A stretch of DNA of 64,000 nt from the NCBI GenBank assembly GCA_964406795.1, contig CAYOTA010000005.1:50344-114343 (forward strand), given 5' to 3'. Below, piece after piece: positions 43,478-51,974 of this stretch (its first letter is position 1; the number at the start of each line of letters is the position of its first letter). The notes below the pieces were generated by a model, which was not told the origin of the DNA, searched no databases, and worked only from the letters and a program-made list of their open reading frames with translations. The translations under genes were made by a program, and so were the position numbers. This DNA is from JAGORM01 sp964406795 (lineage in GTDB: Bacteria; Patescibacteriota; Microgenomatia; Levybacterales; GWA1-39-11).

Positions 43478-43484
43478 AACTTCC

Positions 43485-44057
43485 ATGAACGAATCCACAA
43501 GAATTATTACTGTTTCAGGTAGAATTGGCGCCGGGTCAACAACTCTAGCCAAAGGGCTTTCCCATCATTTGGGGTGGAAACACATAGAAGGCGGGGAAAT
43601 TTTTTGGGAAGCAATCAGATCCAAGATGGATATAGATACCAAAGATACTCACTTACGTCCAGACGAAGAAGATCAATTGTTTGATGACCAGCTAAAAAAA
43701 GTTCTAAAAGAAAATAAAAATATTGTGTTGGAAACAAAACTGGCGGGTTTTAATGCGCAGGGAATAGACGGAGTTTATAAAATTTTAGTTGTATGTGAAG
43801 ACAGGCACGGAACAGATCAAACTCAAATGAGAATTGATAGGCTGGTTAATCGTGAAGGGAAAAATATGGAAGACGCAAAAAAGGAAGTAATTGAGCGTGA
43901 ACACAATGATTTAGAAAAGTGGAGGCACATGTATGCAGATGATAGTCGGGATTGGGTGTACTATAACCCTGAATATTATGACCTCATCATTAATACCTTT
44001 GAGCACAGCAAAGACGAAACTTTAAAGATAGTATTGGAAAAGCTTGCGCAAATATAG
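43485..44057 (+). CDS. Cytidylate-kinase-like P-loop kinase
   Basis: The 190-residue protein has a P-loop GRIGAGSTTLAKGLS (residues 12-26), a segment GGEIFWEAI and an LID-like basic region (RIDRLVNREGKNMEDAKKEV). This matches the cytidylate kinase 2 (AAA_26-like) family found in archaea and CPR bacteria, which phosphorylates CMP/dCMP. Substrate is inferred from similarity. It lies alone behind gap with its own promoter. Confidence 0.75.
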   Translation: MNESTRIITVSGRIGAGSTTLAKGLSHHLGWKHIEGGEIFWEAIRSKMDIDTKDTHLRPDEEDQLFDDQLKKVLKENKNIVLETKLAGFNAQGIDGVYKILVVCEDRHGTDQTQMRIDRLVNREGKNMEDAKKEVIEREHNDLEKWRHMYADDSRDWVYYNPEYYDLIINTFEHSKDETLKIVLEKLAQI

Positions 44058-44060
44058 AAT

Positions 44061-44213
44061 ATGAGTAATGCAGAGGTTTCATTAAGACAAATATCAAACC
44101 CGCAACGCACAGAGGAGATTAGAGTACTTGGAATCAGGTTCTCACCTAATGCTCACGTAGAAAAAATACGAGCGGAATTTAAAAGAGTACTTTCTGAAAC
44201 TCCAAAGAAATAG
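44061..44213 (+). CDS. Small protein of unknown function, 50 residues
   Basis: The frame begins at an ATG three bases after the kinase stop and ends at TAG, one base before the convergent gene. The peptide is charged, with a central IRVLGIRFSPNAHVEKIRAE that looks folded. No domain is recognised. Tight spacing with the kinase gene argues for a real cotranscribed gene. Confidence 0.5.
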   Translation: MSNAEVSLRQISNPQRTEEIRVLGIRFSPNAHVEKIRAEFKRVLSETPKK

Positions 44214-44630
44214 CTAGAAAGGTTTTCTTTTCTCAAATTGTTTTTCATCCCACGCTTTTTGAATAATTTTTGAAACATCTTCTGCCATTTCTGGATTTGC
44301 AATTTCAAGAAAAGAAAGACCAGTTGTCATAAATCTTACGCCTTCATCGTCTCCTGAAAGTGCCTCGTCAAGACGCCTTCCTAACTGTGCGCAGTGAGCC
44401 AGGATGTTTCTCGCGCGGGTCTCACTGCTGGTTTGCTGAAATTCTCCAACCCTTTCTACAAGCTTTACAAATGTTTCACTTGAGCTTTGCTTTGCAATTT
44501 TCATTGGTCTTGGTAAATTATTATCTTCCACGCGTCTTTGGGTTAAAGATTGCTGCTGGAGTGCGGCATCTATCAGCCGCTTCCGTAATGATTTAGATTG
44601 ACCTTCATAGTAAAATTTACTTTTTTCCAT
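44214..44630 (-). CDS. Helical protein of unknown function, paralogue of the next gene
   Basis: The 138-residue protein is mainly helical, without membrane segments or known motifs. It shares with its neighbour (44636-45124) the pattern SSSETFVKLVERVGEFQ, a charged spacer and an aligned helix ending in EIxNP...EDVSKII. The two genes are five bases apart and probably arose by tandem duplication. Confidence 0.65.
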   Translation of the reverse strand: MEKSKFYYEGQSKSLRKRLIDAALQQQSLTQRRVEDNNLPRPMKIAKQSSSETFVKLVERVGEFQQTSSETRARNILAHCAQLGRRLDEALSGDDEGVRFMTTGLSFLEIANPEMAEDVSKIIQKAWDEKQFEKRKPF

Positions 44631-44635
44631 ACCAC

Positions 44636-45124
44636 TTATTTTCTTTCATAAACAATTTCTGTAGGTTTTTGATTCTGTCTCCATCTTCTGGCAAGTTCTC
44701 GTCGTTTGTCAGCACGTTCTTCTGAACCGTTCATAATCTCTTCAAACTTCTCATTTAATGGTGCATTAATTTTTTCCAGATGATCCTTTGCTTCATGATA
44801 AAACTTATTCCCAGCATCATTTCCTGGTAATGTGTCAACAAGATAATCAGCAGCGCGTAATGCATCAGAAAGTGCTTTAAGTGCAGGTGCTCGGTCATCC
44901 TGTGTTTGGAAGCTTCGCAGTTTTTCAAAAAGCATGACCATTATCTCACTGGAGCTTTTTTCTGAGAGATCAAGGTTGGAGGGGAGAAATCTATCTGTAT
45001 CAGTTTTTGCTAGGCTTCGTTTTTCGCCGATACGACCACGAGGTATAGGTTGGATAGCTTTATTAAAACGTTTTCTAAGTTTTTGCTCACTCTCTTGATA
45101 GGGATTTGGACCAGGTCTTTCCAT
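44636..45124 (-). CDS. Helical protein of unknown function
   Basis: The 162-residue product begins MERPGPNPYQESEQK at the ATG at 45124, six bases after TGG-TATAAT; the frame starts two codons earlier. SSSEIMVMLFEKLRSFQ aligns with the downstream paralogue. The C-terminus is Arg-rich. No function is suggested by family or context. Confidence 0.65.
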   Translation of the reverse strand: MERPGPNPYQESEQKLRKRFNKAIQPIPRGRIGEKRSLAKTDTDRFLPSNLDLSEKSSSEIMVMLFEKLRSFQTQDDRAPALKALSDALRAADYLVDTLPGNDAGNKFYHEAKDHLEKINAPLNEKFEEIMNGSEERADKRRELARRWRQNQKPTEIVYERK

Positions 45125-45130
45125 AGGCAC

Positions 45131-45139
45131 ATTATACCA
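45131..45139 (-). promoter_or_regulatory. Extended -10 promoter of the paralogous pair
   Basis: TGGTATAAT ends six bases before the ATG at 45124. Confidence 0.55.
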
Positions 45140-45151
45140 CTCAGAGGCAAG

Positions 45152-46195
45152 TTACTTTTCTAAAACCTTAATTCCGGGGAGGTCTTTTCCTGACAGAAAT
45201 TCCAGCATGGCGCCGCCACCTGTGGACACAAACGAGAATTTTGAGAGTAAATTGTGCTGAGACAAAAGGGACAAGCTATCTCCGCCGCCTACGATTGAGT
45301 AAACACCTGACTTAATAATTGCCTTTGCAATTTCCAGCGTATTTTTTTCAGTAGCAGTACTACCCATTTTTCCAAATGGCCCATTCCACACAACTGTCTT
45401 GCAAAGATTTATGATTTGGATGAAATTTTCAGTGTCATTAACTGTTATATCTGTTCCGTCAGCCATACTATCTGCAACCAGTAATGCGGATCTTTTACCC
45501 CCTGTTTTTTCATGTTGAGCTTTTAATAATTCCTTATTTTCCTGGGCAATTTTCCCACCCACCATGACATAGTCAGCAATGTTGTGCATCTTTGAAACAA
45601 CAGGCAATTTCGTTTCCAGTTTTGCCCCCCCTATAAGTGCTGCCAGTGGACGCTTAGGGTTATCCATTACTTCACTAAGAACTTTAACCTCATTTATTAA
45701 ATGAAAGCCTGCATATGAGGGAAGAAATTCCGCTAAAGCATGCATAGAGGCATGCTTTCTGTGGCTTACGGCAAACGCCTCATTCACAAATACATCTCCC
45801 AGTGCTCCAATACTTTCTGCAAAAGTTTTACTGTTTTCTTCTTCCTCTTTATAAAACCTTAGGTTTTCCAGTAATGATAGGTGGGGTGTTATCTGCCAGC
45901 CTTTAAAACCATTAAAGTCTTTTTCTTGAGTTACTCCTTTGAATTTTTCAGCAAACCATTCAGCCACAGGCTCTAAAGTATATAGGGGATTTGGTTTTCC
46001 TTCAGGTCGCCCTGAATGTCCAAGTAGCATAACGTTTCCGTGGTGACCCAAAACATATTTGATTGTTTGAAGTGAGAAGGTAAGCCTGGTGTCATCTGCA
46101 ATCTTTCTATTTTTAATGTCTACGTCTGAGTCAATTCTGACAAGCACTGTTTTGTTTTGAAGATTTGTAAGTTTAGAAAGAACTCGCAGGCTCAT
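45152..46195 (-). CDS. pgk: Phosphoglycerate kinase
   Basis: The 347-residue protein has the N-terminal RIDSDVDI (RxDxNVP-type), LLGHSGRPEGK, the substrate-binding Arg and His in ENLRFYKEEE and VSHRKHASM, and the C-terminal nucleotide motif GGGDSLS with STGGGAMLEFLSGK. It makes ATP from 1,3-bisphosphoglycerate. It is about 45 residues shorter than usual, mainly in loops. A TATAAG is eight bases before the ATG. Confidence 0.95.
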   Translation of the reverse strand: MSLRVLSKLTNLQNKTVLVRIDSDVDIKNRKIADDTRLTFSLQTIKYVLGHHGNVMLLGHSGRPEGKPNPLYTLEPVAEWFAEKFKGVTQEKDFNGFKGWQITPHLSLLENLRFYKEEEENSKTFAESIGALGDVFVNEAFAVSHRKHASMHALAEFLPSYAGFHLINEVKVLSEVMDNPKRPLAALIGGAKLETKLPVVSKMHNIADYVMVGGKIAQENKELLKAQHEKTGGKRSALLVADSMADGTDITVNDTENFIQIINLCKTVVWNGPFGKMGSTATEKNTLEIAKAIIKSGVYSIVGGGDSLSLLSQHNLLSKFSFVSTGGGAMLEFLSGKDLPGIKVLEK

Positions 46196-46227
46196 ATAGA
46201 TAACTTATACAGGAATTGAAAAACAAT

Positions 46228-48687
46228 TTAAAGGGGAAGAAAGCCTCGGGCTGTCTTAACCGGTGTAGGACTTATAGGGGAGGGGGCTACGCAGGGTGTG
46301 TTTTCCGTACCTCGTAAAAAGTAGACGTCAGCTCCAAAGCAATTCTTTTTTATAACATTTTCCGGTATAAATTGTATATTTTCTGTTTTTCCTTCAAGCA
46401 TTCGTGTCATAATCTTGTTCCACATGGGGGCAGCCCCTGTAATTCCAGATGCTAATGACTGGCTCATAGGGCTATTGTCATTGTTTCCTACCCATGTTGC
46501 AACTAATACTTTATCTGTATATCCAATAGTCCAATTATCTCGTTTGTAGTCAGTGGTTCCTGTCTTAACAGATACACGGTGTCCAGGAATATTTAAAAGT
46601 GAATTTTGTCCAAATGTCATAGAACGAGCCCTATCATCTGCCAGAATGTCAGATACTATAAAGGCAATTCCCGGGTCAATTGCTGGTGTTTCTTCAGGAG
46701 TTTTTGAAAAAATTGTTTTGCCTGCCGCATCTTTTATTTCAAGTATGGGAGAGGGGGAAATTTTAGTTCCTTCATTTGCAAACGTTGCGTACACAGTTGC
46801 GATATCAAGTATGGTTGTTTCAGCTCCGCCCAGTGTTATTGACAGGCCGTAACGTTCCGGGTCCTCCCAATTGGTAATTCCAAGACGCCTTCCTTGATTT
46901 ACTATATTTTCAACCCCAACGCGTTGTGCAACACGCACTGCCGGAATATTTAAGGAATTTGCAAAAGCGAGACGCAACGGAATACGCCCTCTAAACCTTC
47001 CGTCATAATTTACAGGTGTATACGGTTCACCACCTGGAGGTGTTATGGTGAGAGGGGAGTCATCCAGTAATGATGCTTGGGTAAATCCAGAGGACAATGC
47101 GAGTGAATAGGTAATTATTTTTGCAGTTGATCCGGGTTGTCTGAGTGAGGTTACTAAATTTACATTTCCGTCATTCTCTAAATCAAAGTAATCACGACTT
47201 CCAACCATTGCCAGAATGTCACCGTTTTGAGGGTTTAGTATAACTGACGCGCCATTGGTTACGTTCAGATGGGCGTTTGCGTCCACCTCCTGGGTAACAA
47301 TTTCCTGAGCTGTATTTTGTGTCTGCACATCAAGCGTAGTCCTTACCTGAAGACCGCCCCGTTCTACCTCAGACAATCCATACTCTTTAATGAGTAGATC
47401 CTTTACATACATGACAAAATGTGGTGCTTTAATAGGAATAGCAGGGCCAATAAATGCTAGTTTCTTTGCGTTCGCTTTTTCATATTCTACTTTCGTAATG
47501 TAGTTTAGTGCTAGCATGGCGTTTAACACCTGTTTTTGCCGTTTTTTCCAGAGATCTCCGCTTCCCGCATACGGTGAGTAAATACTTGGCGCTCGAGTTA
47601 AGCCTGCCAAGAAAGCAGATTCGGCAAGGTCTAATTTTTCTACCTTTTTTCCAAAATACACTTCAGATGCAGCTGATACTCCCCATGCTGTTCCTCCATA
47701 TGGTACGTAGTTAAAGTACAGTGCTAGTATTTCGTCTTTGGAGTATATCCGCTCTGCCCAGAAGGCTAATATAATTTCTTTTACCTTTCGGCTTAAAGTT
47801 GGCTCAGGTGTTAGAAGTGACGATTTGACTAATTGCTGCGTTATCGTACTTCCGCCTTGAAGATTATTTTGTTGGGAGTTAGAGTAGAGGGCTCTTATTA
47901 TTCCGCGCATATCAAAGCCAGGATGTTTATAAAATTCACGGTCTTCGATTGCAATAGTTGCGTCTTTTAAGTCCTGCGGTATTTGGGACAGCTCTATAAC
48001 AGTTCTATTTTGGTTTACAAAAATTTCATACAGTAAAATTCCATTTCTGTCAAAGATTTTGGTAGTTTTAGGAATGTAACTCGTTGAGATATTTGATGGA
48101 TTTGGAAGATCTGACAAAAAGATAAGAGACAAGAGAGGAAGAAATACAAACACAGATGAAAACAAAATTCCCCAGAAAAAAAGCTTAAAGCTGTACCAAA
48201 TGGATGGGCGTTTGTACTTAAAAATAGGCTGAGGGGGTAGGGTAGCCACCTTTTTTTTCTTTTTCTTTGATTTTAAATGCGTGGAGGGTAGGTGAAGTTT
48301 TTTTATTGATGCCAATATATGTTTGGAGACGTATTGTAGTCCGTGAAGAGTTGGTATGAGAATTGCGGAAGGCAGGCCGCTTAAAGTTACAACAACGTGC
48401 CGCACCACCTTTACAACTGGTCGTAGACTTTTAAAACGTTTTTTGAAGAAGGTGTAGCTAGAGCGTTTTTGTTTGTGTTTTTTAGCTTTATAGAGAACTT
48501 TTTTTCGTTTAATTTTTTGAGGTTTTCCTTCTTCCTGTTGAAAGATATGCATGGTGGGAAGTTTGAGCGAAGGAAGCGAGGCATTTTTTGCCTGACGAGC
48601 TAATTTACGTGGAATTTTTTCCACGGTTTCACCCGTCTTTATAAAGACCCACATTAAAACATAGACAAGCTCAACTATAAGTTTCAT
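46228..48687 (-). CDS. Class A penicillin-binding protein with long basic N-terminal region
   Basis: The protein has the GT51 domain (AIEDREFYKHPGFDMRGIIR and GGSTITQQLVK) and the transpeptidase domain (SLRQPGSTAKI with the catalytic Ser, and KTGTTDYKRDNW). About 160 Lys/Arg-rich residues come before the main membrane segment, and a hydrophobic stretch is at the very N-terminus. I use the ATG at 48687 (819 residues). The frame extends to 48774 with a less typical N-terminus. The extension may bind DNA, membrane or partners. Confidence 0.93.
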   Translation of the reverse strand: MKLIVELVYVLMWVFIKTGETVEKIPRKLARQAKNASLPSLKLPTMHIFQQEEGKPQKIKRKKVLYKAKKHKQKRSSYTFFKKRFKSLRPVVKVVRHVVVTLSGLPSAILIPTLHGLQYVSKHILASIKKLHLPSTHLKSKKKKKKVATLPPQPIFKYKRPSIWYSFKLFFWGILFSSVFVFLPLLSLIFLSDLPNPSNISTSYIPKTTKIFDRNGILLYEIFVNQNRTVIELSQIPQDLKDATIAIEDREFYKHPGFDMRGIIRALYSNSQQNNLQGGSTITQQLVKSSLLTPEPTLSRKVKEIILAFWAERIYSKDEILALYFNYVPYGGTAWGVSAASEVYFGKKVEKLDLAESAFLAGLTRAPSIYSPYAGSGDLWKKRQKQVLNAMLALNYITKVEYEKANAKKLAFIGPAIPIKAPHFVMYVKDLLIKEYGLSEVERGGLQVRTTLDVQTQNTAQEIVTQEVDANAHLNVTNGASVILNPQNGDILAMVGSRDYFDLENDGNVNLVTSLRQPGSTAKIITYSLALSSGFTQASLLDDSPLTITPPGGEPYTPVNYDGRFRGRIPLRLAFANSLNIPAVRVAQRVGVENIVNQGRRLGITNWEDPERYGLSITLGGAETTILDIATVYATFANEGTKISPSPILEIKDAAGKTIFSKTPEETPAIDPGIAFIVSDILADDRARSMTFGQNSLLNIPGHRVSVKTGTTDYKRDNWTIGYTDKVLVATWVGNNDNSPMSQSLASGITGAAPMWNKIMTRMLEGKTENIQFIPENVIKKNCFGADVYFLRGTENTPCVAPSPISPTPVKTARGFLPL

Positions 48688-48925
48688 GCCACAACAATAT
48701 ATCCGTTTCTTCGGATAAATACTCAATTGCCTTATTAAGGCTAAAACAGGGGAATCTAGCTGCATTATACGCAACCTTAATTATCATTAGCAAGAGGGAA
48801 AATAAGATGCCCTATAGGCTTAATGCCTTCTTTCAGATACTCGAGTACTCGTTCTTCCAGATAGGCCTAAAAAGGTGTGTTCTTGCACGTTTGCATTAAT
48901 TGATACTACAATAGATGTACTGCCT

Positions 48926-49900
48926 ATGAAAATTTTATCCATTGGTTCATCAGATATAGACCTTTTTGTCTCCGCAAAAGATCCTGCCGCCTATGTTCAG
49001 AATGAGAACACTGTATCCTTTTCTTTGGGAGATAAAATTCCCATCAAAATGGATGCAACCACGCTTGGCGGGAACGGGGCAAATGTTTCCGTAGGGTTAA
49101 AGCGCTTGGGTCTAGATTCTTCTTTTTATACGTTTTTAGGAACAGATGTGTTGTCCCGTCAAATAGTTGAATCACTAAATAGCGAGCATATTGAGATTTT
49201 GGAGAGTGAAAGTAAACTTGACACAACTGCGCTTTCAATTATTTTCAATTTTACAACTGACCGCATTATTTTTTCGCATCACGATGTAGTGGAGCACAGC
49301 ATAGACATAACAAAACTGCAGCCGTTTCAAGCGTTTTATTTAACCTCAATTGGAAAAGAGTGGGTAGAAGTGTATAAATCTGTTGTGAATTTTGTGCATA
49401 CTAATTCCATTACACTTGCTTTTTCGCCCGGTTCAGCTCAGTTAGCCGATTTACAGGACGTAGTATATGAAGCTATAGCCTGCAGTAAGATTTTATTTGT
49501 AAATAAAGATGAAGGGGAGCGAATTTTGGAGAAAAGAGGAGAAACAGCACAAGACATGAAAGACTTACTGCAAAAACTCTCAGCTCTAGGTCCGTTTATA
49601 GTGTCGGTGACTGATGGCAAAAACGGGTCATACGCAACCTGCGAAAACACCTATTTTATGCTTCCCTCATATGACGAGGGTGCAGTAAGTGTAGATAAGA
49701 CAGGCGCTGGGGATTCATATGCATCTGCGTTTTTTGCGGCACACTTACTTCAGAAAGACATTAAAACGTGCATGCAATGGGGAGCTGTTAACGCAAATTC
49801 GGTTATGAAGCAGATAGGTGCACAAAAAGGACTTTTAAAGATTGCCGAAATAGATAATGCACTGTCATTCAGACCTGATTTTACTGTTGAAATGTTATAG
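48926..49900 (+). CDS. PfkB-family sugar kinase
   Basis: The 324-residue protein opens MKILSIGSSDIDLF and has the GGNGANVSVGLKRLG substrate motif. The catalytic-site DKTGAGDSYASAF is near residue 265. PfkB members phosphorylate ribose, adenosine, fructose-6-P and other sugars; the substrate is not clear. Beside aldolase and rpiB it might serve as a phosphofructokinase or ribokinase. I start at 48926; the frame extends to 48875. Confidence 0.88.
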   Translation: MKILSIGSSDIDLFVSAKDPAAYVQNENTVSFSLGDKIPIKMDATTLGGNGANVSVGLKRLGLDSSFYTFLGTDVLSRQIVESLNSEHIEILESESKLDTTALSIIFNFTTDRIIFSHHDVVEHSIDITKLQPFQAFYLTSIGKEWVEVYKSVVNFVHTNSITLAFSPGSAQLADLQDVVYEAIACSKILFVNKDEGERILEKRGETAQDMKDLLQKLSALGPFIVSVTDGKNGSYATCENTYFMLPSYDEGAVSVDKTGAGDSYASAFFAAHLLQKDIKTCMQWGAVNANSVMKQIGAQKGLLKIAEIDNALSFRPDFTVEML

Positions 49901-49927
49901 CGATATGCAGTATAACTGGTAAGTACT

Positions 49928-50866
49928 ATGTTTCTGACCACAAAGACCCTTCTTGATATAGCCCAACAGCAAAAATTCGCAATCGGCGCATTTAACGTAA
50001 ATAATATGGAGATAGTGCAGGGAATAGTGTCAGCTGCGACAGCGCTTCAAGCACCCGTTATTTTACAAATCAGCAAAGGAGCACGCGAGTATGCAAATCC
50101 AGTATATCTTAAAAAACTTATTGAAGCAGCAGAAGAGGAATCGGGTCTTCCAATCGCAATGCATTTAGATCATGGACCATCAGTGGAAATGTGCAAGGCA
50201 GCAGTGGACGAAGGATACACGTCTGTAATGTTTGATGGGAGTCATGAAGATTTTGAGACTAATATACAGTTAACTCGCGAAGTAGTTGAGTACGCGCATG
50301 CAAAAGGAGTGTCTGTAGAGGCTGAACTAGGGCAATTAATAGGAAATCAGTTTGATGCAGGTGAGGATGGAAAAATAGGGGAAGGTGTCTATACGGATCC
50401 TGTACAAGCCGCAGAATTTGTGGAAAGAACAGGCTGTGATAGTCTGGCTGTTGCCATAGGATCTTCTCATGGAGCATTCAAATTTAAAGGTGATCCAAAG
50501 ATAGATCTTGAAAGATTACAAAAGATTAGAGATTCTATAAGTATTCCGATTGTGCTTCATGCAGCGTCATCAGTGCTCGAAGAATATGTGGAAATGTGCA
50601 ATAAGTATGGCGGGAAAATAGAAGGAAGCAAAGGATTTCCTGAAGACACAATTGCGAAAGCAATTCAGATAGGCGTTCAGAAAGTAAATATAGATACGGA
50701 TTTACGTCTTGCCATAACAGGTGGAATTCGAAAAGTGTTGTGGGAGACACCAGCTGAGTTTGATCCCAGAAAGTACCTGGGAGCAGGCCGCGATATGATA
50801 AAAGAATTAGTCACCCGAAAAATAAAATTATTAGGATCAGAAAACAAGGCACAATTATATTCATGA
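49928..50866 (+). CDS. fba: Class II fructose-bisphosphate aldolase
   Basis: The 312-residue protein has the zinc-site motif MHLDHG, the second site AIGSSHGAFKF, and the catalytic-loop and substrate residues VNIDTDLR. The usual LHGGSG reads LHAASS. It cleaves fructose-1,6-bisphosphate. The rpiB start overlaps its stop (ATGA), and rpiB overlaps the epimerase gene likewise, making one operon. Confidence 0.93.
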   Translation: MFLTTKTLLDIAQQQKFAIGAFNVNNMEIVQGIVSAATALQAPVILQISKGAREYANPVYLKKLIEAAEEESGLPIAMHLDHGPSVEMCKAAVDEGYTSVMFDGSHEDFETNIQLTREVVEYAHAKGVSVEAELGQLIGNQFDAGEDGKIGEGVYTDPVQAAEFVERTGCDSLAVAIGSSHGAFKFKGDPKIDLERLQKIRDSISIPIVLHAASSVLEEYVEMCNKYGGKIEGSKGFPEDTIAKAIQIGVQKVNIDTDLRLAITGGIRKVLWETPAEFDPRKYLGAGRDMIKELVTRKIKLLGSENKAQLYS

Positions 50867-51315
50867 AAGTTTATTTAGCCACTGACCACGCAGGATTTGA
50901 GTTAAAAGAAGAAATTAAAGAATTTTTAGAACAAAATTCATATGAAGTTGAAGATTGTGGTGCGCATACGCTTGACCCCAATGACGATTATCCGGATTTT
51001 ATAGCACTAGCTGCTGACGCCGTTTCTAAAGCACCCCAGGTAGACAAGGCAATTATTTTTGGTGGTTCTGGTCAAGGAGAGGCAATAGTTGCGAATAAAT
51101 GCAAAGGAATTAGAGCTATTGTCTACAATACAGAAAATTTAGAGCTTATAAAGTTGGCTCGACTTCACAATGATGCAAATGTGCAGTCAATCGGCGCTCG
51201 TTTTGTAGGATTAGAAAATGCTAAAGAAGCGGTAAAATTATTTCTAGAAACTGCTTATACAGGAGAAGAGAGACACGAAAGACGCATTAAAAAGATTGCA
51301 GAGTTAGAAAAATGA
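50863..51315 (+). CDS. rpiB: Ribose-5-phosphate isomerase B
   Basis: The 150-residue protein starts MKVYLATDHAGFELKEEIK, the RpiB/LacAB signature with the phosphate-site DHAG. The catalytic Cys motif (CGTG in E. coli) is replaced by GGSGQG, so the base may differ. The segment RLHNDANVQSIGAR is conserved. It isomerises ribose-5-P and ribulose-5-P. Confidence 0.9.
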   Translation: MKVYLATDHAGFELKEEIKEFLEQNSYEVEDCGAHTLDPNDDYPDFIALAADAVSKAPQVDKAIIFGGSGQGEAIVANKCKGIRAIVYNTENLELIKLARLHNDANVQSIGARFVGLENAKEAVKLFLETAYTGEERHERRIKKIAELEK

Positions 51316-51974
51316 AAAGTTTAGTAACTGAAGAATATGTGTGTGAGATAGCAGTTGGAATACTTGAAAAAGAGTGGCCAGAGATTGAAAAAAAGTTAGA
51401 AGCCGCTCGTGGATTTGCCAAAACTATTCACGTAGACCTAGCTGATGGGAAAATGGTCCCCAACACCTCATTTATGGACCCCAAGCCGTTTGCAAAATAC
51501 GCCAAAGACTTTGATTTAGAACTTCATATGATGGTAGAAAACCCCATTCAATATTTAAAGCCCTTTGCAGATGCCGGATTTAAGCGATTCGTAGGGCACG
51601 TTGAAAAAATGCCAAATGTTACAGATTTTGTAGCAGAAGGACAGTTGTACGGAGAGGTTGGACTGGCACTGGATCAGGGAACAAGCGTTAATTCACTTGA
51701 TCTGAATTTAGACAACTTGGATTGTGTAACAATTATGACTATTAAGGCTGGATTTTCCGGCCAGCAATTCATGGAAGATCAGCTCCAAAAGATTAAGGAT
51801 GTGCATAAGACTTCTATGATTCCTGTGGAGGTAGATGGAGGAGTGAAAGACACAAACATTATGTTTGCGAAAAATGCAGGCGCAGTGCGTTTTGTTGCAA
51901 CCAGTTTTATATGGGGTTCAGAAGATCCGAAAGCTTCCTACGAAAAACTTCAAAGCATTATTAGTCCCCGGTAG
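51312..51974 (+). CDS. Ribulose-phosphate 3-epimerase-like TIM-barrel protein
   Basis: The 220-residue protein has HVDLADGKMVPNTSF (RPE: HVDVMDGxFVPN), LHMMVENP, and EVDGGVKDTN with the phosphate-loop glycines. The metal His and Asp residues appear kept. Its position after rpiB supports an epimerase in the non-oxidative pentose phosphate pathway. Hexulose-phosphate synthase-like activity is an alternative in this superfamily. It overlaps the comM stop by 14 bases on the other strand. Confidence 0.82.
   Translation: MKSLVTEEYVCEIAVGILEKEWPEIEKKLEAARGFAKTIHVDLADGKMVPNTSFMDPKPFAKYAKDFDLELHMMVENPIQYLKPFADAGFKRFVGHVEKMPNVTDFVAEGQLYGEVGLALDQGTSVNSLDLNLDNLDCVTIMTIKAGFSGQQFMEDQLQKIKDVHKTSMIPVEVDGGVKDTNIMFAKNAGAVRFVATSFIWGSEDPKASYEKLQSIISPR

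Noticed and set aside
48783..48868. Short protein-like frame on the minus strand (AYLEERVLEYLKEGIKP)
   Set aside because: Only about 29 codons with a stop directly upstream; too short to tell from chance.
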